A stretch of DNA of 64,000 nucleotides, taken from UBA4802 sp964509195. Lineage in GTDB: Bacteria > Spirochaetota > UBA4802 > UB4802. Both the position numbers and the translations under genes were made by a program. The stretch is from positions 1 to 64,000 of the forward strand of contig CAZDWJ010000016.1 of the NCBI GenBank assembly GCA_964509195.1. Direction: 5' to 3'. Under the pieces are notes generated by a model that was given only the letters and a program-made list of their open reading frames with translations, was not told the origin of the DNA and made no database searches. Positions 33,493-42,712 of the stretch are shown one piece after another (the first letter of the stretch is position 1; each line of letters begins with the position of its first letter).

Positions 33493-35625
33493 ATGAAATT
33501 ATTTAAGATTATTTCTCTGCTTATTATGAGTGTACTTATAATCGCTGCTTTCATTATAGGCAACACTGTACCTATACAGGACGGGGATACCTGGTGGCAA
33601 ATGCAATATGGCAAATACATGCTTGAACATAAAACACTTATACCTGACCATACACTATATACATGGACTCCAGCAAGCAATGATGAAATCTACTGCGCAT
33701 GGATTCCAGAAATTTTAATGTATGTCATTTATTCTCATTTTGGCTTTTATGCACTGTATGTACTTAAATACCTTTGTGCACTATTGGTTGTAGCACTTTT
33801 TATTATTTTTGCATACAAGAATAACACATTATCTCACCCGGTAAGCCTGTTAACAATATTGATGGGTATTATAACTCATGGTGCATCATCCGGCAGTATG
33901 ATAAAACCTGAATTATTTACCTACGTCTTTATGAGTATAACTGTTTTTATATGGTGGCTATACTGCCTTGATAAAGAAAAAAATTATAAATTATTGTACT
34001 TTTTACCTCTGGTAATCCTGATATGGGTCAACAGCCATGGAGGATTTATATTTGCTGCCCCGTTTTTTGTGTGTATACTGCTTGGAAGCTTTTTAAATTA
34101 CATATTTACAAAAGATTCTAAATTCACTGCATTCCAGTTAAAACATATAACAGCTGCATCCGCACTTTCTTTTTTTGCAACGTTTATTACACCGTATGGT
34201 TATAAATACCATCTTAGCTTGGTAATAGGATTATTATTAAAACCTGATATAGAAAATTTAAAAACAGTTAGTGCCTATGGACCCACATTGGCTGTTCCCA
34301 CATATGTTTTATACTTTGTCATTCCTATTATTATACTTGTTTTTATATTTATAAGTTCAAAACACTACAAACACATAGATTGGGTATTTGTAACATCAAA
34401 TATATGTTACGCCATTCTTTATACTGTTTTTGGTCGTTTGATGTATTACTGGATCCCAGTGTACACATTTAGCATACTCTATTATTTAAAAGATGACATT
34501 CTTTTTTATAAACCTAAAAAAAACTGGATTCCAGCACTTATAACCTCAATTGCCCTTATTATATCATTAGATCAGGTGCGCTGGCAAACATTAGTAAGTT
34601 TTACCAACAGCATTACATGGTTTGGGCTGGGCGATAGTTACATTAACTCACACGAGGAAGCGGAATTTATTGCTAAATATTACCCTCATTACAACGTAGG
34701 TAATCCATATAACTGTGGCGGATATTTTTTATGGCGCCTTTACCCCCAAAACAAAATCATGATAGACCCGCGATATTTTCCATTTAAAAGCTGGTATGAT
34801 GAATACATTAAATTTGTTTCAAATAAAGAAACTGAAAAATTTTTACAAAAGTACCAATGTGACATACTCCATCTGCAACACATGGACCTGCTTTTATACC
34901 CATACTTTTTAACACACCCCGATTGGAAACTAGCATTTTACGGTACAGGTGGTGCAGTATTTGTAAAGCGACATATACCATTACCTGATAATAAAATTCA
35001 ACGCAGTGAGTATATATTTTCTTATCCAAGTTTACATCAATCATCATTAATACTAAGCTTTTCTCTACGTATTGGTGATTGGGAAGCATGTGAACGCATA
35101 CTGCAACATATGAAAAAAGAATTTACATGGTTTAATCAAATTGCCTTTGTAGAAGCAGCTGAAAACCTATATATGGGCACACGTGCATATTACAGAAGGG
35201 ATTACCAAACAGCATTGACACTGTATGAAAAATCTCTGGGCAAAGTACCTGTCCCACCAAATATACTATCTGCTATGTACCATTTTAAAGCTGTTGATTT
35301 ATGGACAGAAGGAAAAACATACGACGCACTAGAATACATAAAGAAGGTTTTGGAAATTAAAGATGATGATCCCTATGGACTGTTTAATTTAGGAGTGATA
35401 AACTGGTATATTTATAAAAAGCAGGTTGAATCGGGAGTTAATTTTTTAGATGATCCTCATGCGCGCTCAATCTGGCTTAAACCATTTGAAGCGTTTATAG
35501 ATTTTGCAAAGGATAAACCCGGTGCAAAAGCGGCACTGGATATTGCATATAAAATAATTAATGGGAAATATAGTGGCAAGCCACCACTAATATATCCACC
35601 CGAACCGCGAATAATACTTCAGTAG
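33493..35625 (+). CDS. Polytopic membrane protein, GT-C-like with C-terminal TPR-like region
   Basis: A 710-residue protein with about ten to eleven TM helices in residues 1-370. The first periplasmic loop holds IQDGDTWWQMQYGKYMLEH, an acidic motif in the place of the catalytic Asp of GT-C glycosyltransferases. The later soluble part (about 380-710) has HYNVGNPYNCGGYFLWRL, then helical pairs like a few TPR units (AYYRRDYQTALTLYEKSLGK). Such proteins use polyprenyl-linked sugars to modify lipids or proteins at the periplasmic face. It opens the plus-strand polysaccharide cluster (RfbA, GT2, acetyltransferase, aminotransferase). The donor is unknown. Confidence 0.65.
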   Translation: MKLFKIISLLIMSVLIIAAFIIGNTVPIQDGDTWWQMQYGKYMLEHKTLIPDHTLYTWTPASNDEIYCAWIPEILMYVIYSHFGFYALYVLKYLCALLVVALFIIFAYKNNTLSHPVSLLTILMGIITHGASSGSMIKPELFTYVFMSITVFIWWLYCLDKEKNYKLLYFLPLVILIWVNSHGGFIFAAPFFVCILLGSFLNYIFTKDSKFTAFQLKHITAASALSFFATFITPYGYKYHLSLVIGLLLKPDIENLKTVSAYGPTLAVPTYVLYFVIPIIILVFIFISSKHYKHIDWVFVTSNICYAILYTVFGRLMYYWIPVYTFSILYYLKDDILFYKPKKNWIPALITSIALIISLDQVRWQTLVSFTNSITWFGLGDSYINSHEEAEFIAKYYPHYNVGNPYNCGGYFLWRLYPQNKIMIDPRYFPFKSWYDEYIKFVSNKETEKFLQKYQCDILHLQHMDLLLYPYFLTHPDWKLAFYGTGGAVFVKRHIPLPDNKIQRSEYIFSYPSLHQSSLILSFSLRIGDWEACERILQHMKKEFTWFNQIAFVEAAENLYMGTRAYYRRDYQTALTLYEKSLGKVPVPPNILSAMYHFKAVDLWTEGKTYDALEYIKKVLEIKDDDPYGLFNLGVINWYIYKKQVESGVNFLDDPHARSIWLKPFEAFIDFAKDKPGAKAALDIAYKIINGKYSGKPPLIYPPEPRIILQ

Positions 35626-35716
35626 TATAAAAAATATTATTGACGAAAGGTATTACCTCATTATGAATTTATTACAAATGTTATTTTCTTTGGATAATAA
35701 TTAAACTTTGAGTACA

Positions 35717-36595
35717 ATGAAGGGAATTATTTTAGCCGGCGGTTTTGGTACGCGTCTGTATCCTATTACAAAAGCTGTTTGTAAACAGCTTTTACCTGTA
35801 TATGATAAACCATTGGTTTACTATCCCCTTTCTGTGTTGATGTTGGCTGGTATACGGGAAATACTTATTATATCAACACCCACCGACATTCACCGGTTCA
35901 AAGAACTTTTTGGAACAGGTGAACAGTGGGGAATATCTCTTTCCTATGCCATACAGAATAAACCAGAAGGTATTGCACAGGCATTTATCATTGGTAATGA
36001 TTTTATTGGCAATGATTCCGTGTGTTTGGTGCTTGGTGATAATATATTCTTTGGACATGGTTTGATTAATCTTTTACAGGAAAGCAAGGATATTGTATCA
36101 AATGAAAATAAAGCAGTAATTTTTGGATACTGGGTCCATGATCCTGTACGATATGGTGTGGTTGAAATTAACGAAAAATTTGAAGCACTATCAATTGAAG
36201 AAAAGCCTCAAAAACCCAAAAGCAACTACGCCGTTATTGGATTATATTTTTATCCTAACGATGTAGTGGAAATAGCAAAAACAATTAAACCAAGCAATAG
36301 GGGTGAACTTGAAATAACCAGTGTTAATCAGAACTACCTGTATCAAAATCGTCTTAAAGTGCGTATAATGGGCAGAGGATTTGCGTGGCTTGATACTGGA
36401 ACACATCAAAGTTTACTTGAGGCGGGTAATTTTGTTAAAATAATTGAAGATAGAACGGGTCTTAAAATTGGCTGTATTGAAGAGATAGCATTTAGAAACG
36501 GATGGATTAGCAAAGATCAGCTGTTAGCAAGTGCTCAATCATTACAGATGACTGATTACGGTAACTATCTTACAAAATTAGCTTTAGGAAAGTAG
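35717..36595 (+). CDS. rfbA: Glucose-1-phosphate thymidylyltransferase
   Basis: A 292-residue enzyme making dTDP-glucose, the first step to dTDP-deoxysugars. The N-terminus KGIILAGGFGTRLYPITKAV is the nucleotide-binding loop, followed by KQLLPVYDKPLVYYPLSVLM, LVLGDNIFFGHGL and GLYFYPNDVV; the C-terminal GRGFAWLDTGTHQSLLEAGN is diagnostic of RfbA/RmlA. The ATG at 35717 is taken as start; an in-frame TTG lies nine bases earlier. RfbB, which would act next, is not in the window, but a WecE-like aminotransferase using its product is at 39311. Confidence 0.95.
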   Translation: MKGIILAGGFGTRLYPITKAVCKQLLPVYDKPLVYYPLSVLMLAGIREILIISTPTDIHRFKELFGTGEQWGISLSYAIQNKPEGIAQAFIIGNDFIGNDSVCLVLGDNIFFGHGLINLLQESKDIVSNENKAVIFGYWVHDPVRYGVVEINEKFEALSIEEKPQKPKSNYAVIGLYFYPNDVVEIAKTIKPSNRGELEITSVNQNYLYQNRLKVRIMGRGFAWLDTGTHQSLLEAGNFVKIIEDRTGLKIGCIEEIAFRNGWISKDQLLASAQSLQMTDYGNYLTKLALGK

Positions 36596-36697
36596 GTGAA
36601 AACAATTCAAATGATTTGTACATGCTATTGCTTTTGACAGGTAGCATAATTTTGATTGTTTTAAATTAAAATAATATTTTATATAGGCCATGACAAA

Positions 36698-37666
36698 ATG
36701 AAGCAACCATATTTTTCAATTGTCATTCCCGTGTACAGGTGTCCGTGGACATTACATGAATTGTATTCACGTCTAAAGAGCACACTTGAAGCCATAAATA
36801 AAAATTTTGAAATCATTATGGTGGATGATGGAAGCCCACTGCACGATTGGGAAGTTATAAAAGAGCTGGCGGCAAAAGATAAACGCGTTAAAGGAATTAA
36901 ACTATCCCGCAATTTTGGGCAGCACCATGCCATTACCGCTGGACTTGATTTTGCAAAAGGCAGGTGGGTGGTGGTAATGGACTGCGATTTACAGGATCAG
37001 CCCGAGGAAATTGCAAAGCTGTATCAAAAAGCAATGGAAGGCTATGACATAGTGGTGGGCAGAAGAGCCAAACGCAAAGATGGGTTTTTTAAGAGGATGA
37101 GTTCAAAGGTGTTCTGGAAAGTGTACAGCTATTTTACAGAGACACAAATTGATGGGAGAATTGGTAATTTTGGTATATATTCTGATAAGGTGATAAGCAC
37201 TGTAAATAAAATGCGTGAATCAAGCAGAATTTTTGCTTTATTTGCTGTATGGATTGGCTTCAAAAGAGCAGAAATTGATATTGAACATTTCAGAAGGGAG
37301 AAAGGCAAATCAAGTTATACTTTAAAAAAATTGATAAATTTGGCTATAGACTCAATACTCTCATACTCACAAAAACCATTGATATTATTTATAAAATTAG
37401 GGTGCTTTATATCGTTAGTTGCATTTGGTTTTTCAATATTTTTAATCATACAACACTTTTTTATGTCAATACCTGTAGCAGGTTGGACCAGCATAATGGT
37501 ATCTATTTATTTTTTATCAGGTATTATTATAGCATGTATCGGAATAGTAGGCATTTACATTGGGAAAGTCTATAATGAAGTAAAAAACAGGCCTCTTTAT
37601 ATTATTGATGATATAACTTTTGAAGTTAAGCAATTAATAAACAAGGGAACTTATGGGCACCTCTAA
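36698..37666 (+). CDS. GT2 glycosyltransferase with two C-terminal TM helices (ArnC/DPM-like)
   Basis: A 322-residue polyprenyl-phosphate sugar transferase type. Domains: a GT-A fold with FSIVIPVYRCPWTL, EIIMVDDGSP, LSRNFGQHHAITAGLDFAKG and the metal-site VVMDCDLQDQPEEI; then two TM helices (about 225-250 and 258-285) as in ArnC or GtrB. Such enzymes load undecaprenyl phosphate with a sugar that a GT-C enzyme can use, matching the 33493 neighbour. The last ten codons (NKGTYGHL end) lie inside hairpin element copy B, so the natural C-terminus may have been replaced. Confidence 0.9.
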   Translation: MKQPYFSIVIPVYRCPWTLHELYSRLKSTLEAINKNFEIIMVDDGSPLHDWEVIKELAAKDKRVKGIKLSRNFGQHHAITAGLDFAKGRWVVVMDCDLQDQPEEIAKLYQKAMEGYDIVVGRRAKRKDGFFKRMSSKVFWKVYSYFTETQIDGRIGNFGIYSDKVISTVNKMRESSRIFALFAVWIGFKRAEIDIEHFRREKGKSSYTLKKLINLAIDSILSYSQKPLILFIKLGCFISLVAFGFSIFLIIQHFFMSIPVAGWTSIMVSIYFLSGIIIACIGIVGIYIGKVYNEVKNRPLYIIDDITFEVKQLINKGTYGHL

Positions 37667-37769
37667 AAACTGCTTTCATCCTTAAAATTAGCATCTAAAG
37701 AAAGCGGTTTTTCCTATATATTGTGCCCACAAGGGAACATCCTTAAATATGGTTTTTAGAAGTTCCCTT
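37643..37769. repeat. Hairpin element, copy B
   Basis: The best preserved copy. It starts AAGGGAACTTATGGGCACCT, has AAAAACTGCTTTC paired with GAAAGCGGTTTTT, then TTGTGCCCACAAGGGAACAT and ends AAGTTCCCTT, the reverse complement of its first ten bases. It therefore has terminal inverted repeats and two nested internal stems, like a miniature inverted-repeat element or a structured RNA. Its left end contains the last codons of the GT2 gene. Confidence 0.85.
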
Positions 37770-37985
37770 ATAAAAAATAATTTTTGAGGATGTCGTCTTG
37801 TAGATACTTGTTGTATAAAAACCGCTGTCTTTTATATTAACACGTAATGATGAAAGCATTTTAAGATATGCAGATAATTTTTTATAATGCTTGTTAGATT
37901 TCACACTAATTTTAATTTAACATTGGTCACATGCAATTTAAAAAAATACATATGATAAAAAGTTAGAAAGAGGAAAGAAAGAAAA
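37770..37985. other. Intergenic region downstream of element B
   Basis: About 215 bases without a gene. GAGGATGT near 37787 can pair with ACATCCT at 37738, extending the element's structure. The remainder is AT-rich and leads to the GAGGAAAG ribosome binding site of the acetyltransferase. Confidence 0.4.
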
Positions 37986-38546
37986 ATGGCATATTATACT
38001 GATGAAGAATTGAAAACATTAGGTTTTAAATACCTTGGAAAAAATGTTAAAATAAGTACGAAGGCAAGTATTTATAACTGTGAGCAAATTGAAATTGGTG
38101 ATAATTCAAGAATAGATGATTTTTGTGTTGTATCTGGAAAAATAAAAATAGGAAGAAATGTACATATAACTCCTATGTGTTTAGCTGCTGGTGGCGAAAA
38201 GGGTATTATCTTTGAAGATTTTACAACAATTGCATATGGAGTTAAAGTATTTACACAATCTGACGATTATAGCGGTAGCACAATGACTAATTCTACTATT
38301 CCTGCACAATACAAAAATGAATTAAAGTCTGAAGTTGTAATAAAAAAATTTTCAATAGTTGGTGCAGGTTCTATCATCATGCCAGGCGTAACTATAGAAG
38401 AAGGAACTTCTATTGGTGCTATGAGTTTAATTTTACAATCAACTGAACCTTGGGGAATATACGTTGGTATTCCAGCTAAAAGAATAAAAGATCGCAAAAA
38501 AGATTTATTAAAACTTGTTGATATATATTTGCAAGAATTTTATTAA
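37986..38546 (+). CDS. Hexapeptide-repeat acetyltransferase (WbbJ/galactoside-acetyltransferase-like)
   Basis: A 186-residue left-handed beta-helix acyltransferase. Isoleucine-patch repeats run through IYNCEQIEIGDNSRIDDFCV, IKIGRNVHITPMCL, and VVIKKFSIVGAGSIIMPGVT, ending in the usual GIPAKRIKDRKKD. The catalytic His is probably in NVHITP. In this cluster it could acetylate a sugar amine or hydroxyl, for example the amino sugar made by the 39311 aminotransferase, but this is inferred. Codon use is more AT-rich than in RfbA, similar to the next gene. Confidence 0.85.
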   Translation: MAYYTDEELKTLGFKYLGKNVKISTKASIYNCEQIEIGDNSRIDDFCVVSGKIKIGRNVHITPMCLAAGGEKGIIFEDFTTIAYGVKVFTQSDDYSGSTMTNSTIPAQYKNELKSEVVIKKFSIVGAGSIIMPGVTIEEGTSIGAMSLILQSTEPWGIYVGIPAKRIKDRKKDLLKLVDIYLQEFY

Positions 38547-38593
38547 TACAAATAATTCAATAATCAGTTTTTATAAATTTATGGTGATTTACA

Positions 38594-39298
38594 ATGAATT
38601 TAGAAGATATTTTTAAATTATTAAATAACAAGAATCAAAATGAGCTTTTAGAAATAATAAAAACATTTTTAAGAATTCATTCTAATTCAGTTTTTGGAGC
38701 CTTTAAGCAAATAGAATATGAAGTTGCTACAATAAAAGCTCTTAAGCTAATTGGCTATTTAGATGAAAATTCTGATGAATATGATTATATAGAAAAACTA
38801 AAAGTAACTAAAGCAAAAGCCAGAATGTTGTTATATCAAGAATCACTGAGAAGTGATATGGATATCAAAGAAGAACTAAAAAAAGTATTACAGAATCCTA
38901 AAATTCAAAAAGTTGAAAATGATAAATACTTAATTGAAATCAATAATCCACTTTTAATGGATAAATTTAGAAAAGAAATAAGGAATTTAGGTTTTATAGC
39001 AGATGGCACTTATTCTGGAAGTTTGTCTAAAATTTCAAATGATGCTTTGGCCGGGTTGATTGACAACCTATTAGAGGATGAAAAAATAAAAAAAGATATA
39101 ATTAATAAGCTTAGAAAACAAGGATTTCACGATATTTCGTTTACAGGTTTCATTAATGCAGCACTTGGAAAAGTAGGGGAAAGGGTAGCAGGTGAAGTGG
39201 GTAACGAAATTGCAAATACTTTTGGTGAATTTTGTGAAGATGTTTTTAGTAATTCTATTGAAAAATTATCAAAATACATTGAAATTATTGAAAAATAG
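38594..39298 (+). CDS. Unrecognised AT-rich helical protein
   Basis: A 234-residue protein that I do not recognise. It is almost entirely predicted helix, Lys/Glu/Asn-rich, with no signal peptide or TM segment. A central short beta-rich patch (KVENDKYLIEINNPLLMDKF) lies between helical halves; the C-terminal half has a Gly-rich stretch AALGKVGERVAGEVGNEIAN that could be amphipathic. Its GC content is clearly lower than the flanking aminotransferase. It sits 47 bases after the acetyltransferase and 12 bases before the aminotransferase, so it is co-transcribed with sugar genes although it looks like none of them. An accessory insertion is likely. Confidence 0.6.
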   Translation: MNLEDIFKLLNNKNQNELLEIIKTFLRIHSNSVFGAFKQIEYEVATIKALKLIGYLDENSDEYDYIEKLKVTKAKARMLLYQESLRSDMDIKEELKKVLQNPKIQKVENDKYLIEINNPLLMDKFRKEIRNLGFIADGTYSGSLSKISNDALAGLIDNLLEDEKIKKDIINKLRKQGFHDISFTGFINAALGKVGERVAGEVGNEIANTFGEFCEDVFSNSIEKLSKYIEIIEK

Positions 39299-39310
39299 GT
39301 AAAAAAACGC

Positions 39311-40444
39311 ATGATCCCCTTTAACAAACCACCTCGCACCGGCAATGAAGAAAAATACATTGTACAAGCACTCTCAAGCGGAAAAATCTCCGGCGATGGG
39401 CAGTTTGGAAAACAATGCGAACAGTGGTTTGAGAAAAAACTGCCCTGCACAAGGGCACTGTTAACATCTTCATGCACACACGCTCTGGAGATGTGCGCAC
39501 TGCTTATTGATATACACAGCGGCGATGAAGTCATTCTTCCTTCATATACCTTTGTGAGTACCGCCAATGCGTTTGTGCTCAGAGGAGCAACGTGCGTGTT
39601 TGTGGACATCAGGCCAGATACTCTTGCAATTGATGAAACAAAAATAGAATCAGCAATAACCAAAAAAACAAAAGCAATTGTGGTAGTTCACTACGCAGGT
39701 GTTGTGTGCAATATGGATGCAATTATGGCACTTGCGCGTGCATACAATCTGTATGTCATTGAAGATGCGGCCCAGGCCATGCTTTCCACGTATAAAGAAA
39801 AACAGGCAGGGACAATTGGCCATCTTGGGACTTTCAGCTTTCATGAGTCAAAAAATTACACAAGCGCGGGCGAAGGCGGAGTACTCATTATAAATGATGC
39901 ACGTTTTGTGGAACGGGCGGAAATCCTTAGAGAAAAAGGCACTAACCGTAGCAAATTCTTTAGAGGCGAAATTGACAAATACACCTGGGTGGACGTGGGC
40001 AGCAGTTATCTTTTAAACGATATCAGCGCCGCGTATTTGTGGGGACAGCTTGAAAAGGCCTACGATATTTTACACTCAAGAATGCACGCATGGGAGCTGT
40101 ACTATCAGTTACTATCGCCACTTAAAGAAAAAAATATAATTGAGCTGCCTTTTATTCCGCACCAATGCACTCATAATGCACACATGTTCTACATAAAAAC
40201 AAAAGATTTAGACCAACGCACGCGTCTATTGGATTTTTTAAAGGCTAATGGCGTTTACGCGGTATTTCATTATGTTCCGCTTCATTCATCACCGGCAGGA
40301 TTGCAGTGGGGGCGGTTTCATGGCAGTGATGTGTATACCACAATGGAAAGCGAACGACTGCTGAGACTGCCGCTTTTTTACGGCATTTCCAAAGACGAGG
40401 TGGAATACATTGTTTCAAAGGTGTTTGAGTTTTACAATGTGTAA
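39311..40444 (+). CDS. wecE: DegT/DnrJ/EryC1 aminotransferase, WecE-like
   Basis: A 377-residue PLP-dependent sugar aminotransferase. MIPFNKPPRTGNEEKYI, ISGDGQFGKQCEQWFEKKL and LTSSCTHALEMCALL match dTDP-4-amino-4,6-dideoxygalactose transaminase closely. The PLP lysine is in FHESKNYTSAGEGG and the cofactor Asp in VIEDAAQA. It would convert dTDP-4-keto-6-deoxyglucose to dTDP-Fuc4N, a step linked to RfbA at 35717. Its G/C-richer codon use contrasts with the two preceding genes. The gene is convergent with the methyltransferases at 40483. Confidence 0.92.
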   Translation: MIPFNKPPRTGNEEKYIVQALSSGKISGDGQFGKQCEQWFEKKLPCTRALLTSSCTHALEMCALLIDIHSGDEVILPSYTFVSTANAFVLRGATCVFVDIRPDTLAIDETKIESAITKKTKAIVVVHYAGVVCNMDAIMALARAYNLYVIEDAAQAMLSTYKEKQAGTIGHLGTFSFHESKNYTSAGEGGVLIINDARFVERAEILREKGTNRSKFFRGEIDKYTWVDVGSSYLLNDISAAYLWGQLEKAYDILHSRMHAWELYYQLLSPLKEKNIIELPFIPHQCTHNAHMFYIKTKDLDQRTRLLDFLKANGVYAVFHYVPLHSSPAGLQWGRFHGSDVYTTMESERLLRLPLFYGISKDEVEYIVSKVFEFYNV

Positions 40445-40482
40445 GCATTTGCCGCCTTTATGCCGCCATTTGCTCTTTGTGC

Positions 40483-41355
40483 TCACCGCTTGCGCATTTC
40501 AAACGCTATTGGAGTCTGCATGCATACTGGCACATATTTGGTTAACCAAATAATTTTTAACCTTTTTAGGAGTGTAAACACACAAAGGGGAAGGCCGCGC
40601 TGTCTTTGTATAAATTGGCTGTCGTATTCCAGCCGCATGAATGTTTTGTACATCATATCCTTATAAAAGCGCAGCGATAAATTGTTTTGTTTTGCAAGTT
40701 TTTTTATGTGCGGTACGGTAATATAGTTAAGCATGGTTGTCACAGGATGCGTTCTAAGCTTTTTGGACACAAACACCGTAGCTTTAGGAAAAAACGGCAC
40801 CAGTAGTGTTCCCGCATGCGGTTCATACGGCACCAGGTAGTTGGGGCATGTATGAAACATTATGCCTTCTTTGTGTAAAAGGCTTTCCATAACAGCAAAC
40901 GCTTTTTCAATGTCCATGATGTGTTCCAGGACGTTGATTGAAAAAATAAAATGGAAGTGCTGTGTTTCATGTTCCAAGGTTTCTACCGGCGCTTCAATGA
41001 CTGGAATGCTGATGTTAAGATGTCTGTGCAGGGCGTGGGCTATTGTTTTTTGGTAGCTAAATACACCGGCCGATGGTTCCACCATGGTGACCTGCGAACC
41101 AGCCAAGTGAAGACAAGCACTCACAATTCCCGCGCCGGCGCCTATTTCAAGGATTTTTTTCCCTTTTACATCATACCGGCAAATGCAATTTATTGCCCAC
41201 CTGGCCTCGTGAAGCGACTGATTGATGAGATTGCTATACGCAGAAATTTCTTCTGCGGGGAAGGAACGCAGGAAACCATGACTTTGAACAATGCCTTCTA
41301 TATCATTATATATATTGTGTAGCGTGCTCATTTTTTTGCAATTATAGTAAATCAT
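40483..41355 (-). CDS. SAM-dependent methyltransferase, class I
   Basis: About 290 residues. The SAM-binding motif I is ILEIGAGAGIVSACLHLAG, motif II VTMVEPSAGVF, and the post-motif region FSINVLEHIMDIEKAFAVME resembles UbiG/Methyltransf_11 enzymes. The ATG at 41355 overlaps the stop of the previous methyltransferase as ATGA, so coupling favours it over an ATG 24 bases later. It lies in a minus-strand set with a second methyltransferase and a small transporter beside the sugar cluster, hence probably O- or N-methylation of a surface glycan or lipid; the acceptor is unknown. Confidence 0.85.
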   Translation of the reverse strand: MIYYNCKKMSTLHNIYNDIEGIVQSHGFLRSFPAEEISAYSNLINQSLHEARWAINCICRYDVKGKKILEIGAGAGIVSACLHLAGSQVTMVEPSAGVFSYQKTIAHALHRHLNISIPVIEAPVETLEHETQHFHFIFSINVLEHIMDIEKAFAVMESLLHKEGIMFHTCPNYLVPYEPHAGTLLVPFFPKATVFVSKKLRTHPVTTMLNYITVPHIKKLAKQNNLSLRFYKDMMYKTFMRLEYDSQFIQRQRGLPLCVFTLLKRLKIIWLTKYVPVCMQTPIAFEMRKR

Positions 41356-42167
41356 GAAGTAATGTGTGATGCCATAGGATGATGAATCAGGATGATGTCC
41401 AAAAATTTTATTGGAAATGTAACGCACATAAGGAATATAAACCAGAAATAGTACAAAGGTTTAATGCCAATTGAAAGCACCATTGCAAGCCACTCCTGAA
41501 ATATCCATAAAAGCGCAGATGTGGGCCCACCTGCGGGCTTTATTTCAATTTCATTGAAGTTGTGAAAGAGGTTTTTGGCGCCTTGTTGTGTAGTCCTGAA
41601 ATAATCGTGCGGGGAGGCGTGATATCCCTGCATAAAAGGGAAAAACGCATACACAAATCCACCTTTTTTTAAAAGGCGGTGTATTTCGGCAATAACGCGG
41701 CAAGGGTCTGGAACATGCTCCAGGGTGCCAATGATGAAAATGCCGTCACATGTTTGGCGTGCCAGTGGAATTTCAGCAATATCTGCAACCACATCAACAT
41801 TGGGATACGCAATGAAGTCCACATTGATTATATCTTTATGCAGGCGCATGTTGCCGCTTCCTAAATTACAATATATGCCGTCTTTTGAAAGGTTGTGTGT
41901 AATAAATGTGGTGAGGGATCCATCCACATACACAGGACTTATGACTTTAATTAAAAGATTGTACAGCCTGCTAAAAGGTTTTAAACGCAGTTTTAGTTTA
42001 TCAAGTGGATCAACCACCTTCTGGCTTGTTCCCGGAACCACTACCAGCTTGTTATCTATGAAATGATACATTTTGCCGCACTGTCCGCATTGCATTGCAA
42101 AGTGCCGGCGCTGCATCGCCACTTTACAGCTTAGACATTCGAGATGGGGATGAATTTTTTCCAGCAT
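41352..42167 (-). CDS. Methyltransferase with N-terminal zinc-ribbon
   Basis: About 271 residues. The start has two CxxC pairs (CLSCKVAMQR and CGQCGKMYHF), a Trm112-like zinc ribbon as found in several sugar-cluster methyltransferases. The Methyltransf_11 domain follows: YCNLGSGNMRLHKDIINVDF, VDVVADIAEIPL, DGIFIIGTLEHVPDPC and LKKGGFVYAFFPFMQGYHA. The C-terminus is hydrophobic (about 215-265), probably membrane-associated. The ATG at 42167 is chosen; a TTG four codons earlier abuts the previous stop. It is coupled to the next methyltransferase. Confidence 0.82.
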   Translation of the reverse strand: MLEKIHPHLECLSCKVAMQRRHFAMQCGQCGKMYHFIDNKLVVVPGTSQKVVDPLDKLKLRLKPFSRLYNLLIKVISPVYVDGSLTTFITHNLSKDGIYCNLGSGNMRLHKDIINVDFIAYPNVDVVADIAEIPLARQTCDGIFIIGTLEHVPDPCRVIAEIHRLLKKGGFVYAFFPFMQGYHASPHDYFRTTQQGAKNLFHNFNEIEIKPAGGPTSALLWIFQEWLAMVLSIGIKPLYYFWFIFLMCVTFPIKFLDIILIHHPMASHITS

Positions 42168-42179
42168 GGTAGTATCCAA

Positions 42180-42548
42180 TCAATGTAGAGCAATAACGCT
42201 AATTCCGGCAACAATGAGTAGCGTACCTATTAATTTTGAAATTGTCATTGGCTCATTGAGAAAAAGCGCGGAACCAAGAAACACAAGCGCAAAGGTAAGC
42301 CCAATAAACGGGTACGCAATGCTAAGATTAATGTGCTTTATGGCATAGATCCAGCAAAAGCCTGCAGGGATTACCGCAATAAGTCCGGATAAAAACAGCG
42401 GATCAAGAAAAAGGGTTTTGTAATATGCGATAATAGATGTGGAATGTTCCCCAAGCGCATTAACGCGCCATTTGGTGACAAGCTGGCCATAGACGGTGCA
42501 TAGCACGGTGACGGCAATGCATATATATGGAATAAATTTGTATTTCAT
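42180..42548 (-). CDS. Small EamA/SMR-like membrane protein (ArnE-type)
   Basis: A 122-residue protein with four TM helices, close in size and pattern to SMR transporters and to ArnE/ArnF flippase subunits: an N-terminal TM with a polar Gln-Lys (YGQLVTKWRVNALGE), a central SIAYPFIGLTFALVFLGSALF containing the conserved YP, and a last TM with GISVIALH. In this setting a lipid-linked sugar flippase subunit is more likely than drug efflux. GAGGAAAA precedes the ATG. It begins the minus-strand unit that continues with the two methyltransferases and stands next to the assembly gap. Confidence 0.8.
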   Translation of the reverse strand: MKYKFIPYICIAVTVLCTVYGQLVTKWRVNALGEHSTSIIAYYKTLFLDPLFLSGLIAVIPAGFCWIYAIKHINLSIAYPFIGLTFALVFLGSALFLNEPMTISKLIGTLLIVAGISVIALH

Positions 42549-42630
42549 TTTTTCCTCAAAGTTTTTTATAATGTATAGATGTGGGTATTTATTGTCAATT
42601 ATTTTCCGTTTATGTGCGATTGGCAAATCC

Positions 42631-42660
42631 CCCGGGGGGGGGGGGGGGGGNNNNNNNNNN
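42631..42660. other. Assembly gap with preceding G homopolymer
   Basis: A run of about 19 G follows CCCCC and then ten Ns. The pattern suits a low-signal read end joined by scaffolding. Sequence continuity across this point should not be trusted. Confidence 0.9.
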
Positions 42661-42712
42661 GAAATTTTTATTAAATCCAATTCTCCCGCGTATTAATATG
42701 TGGGAGGACAAC

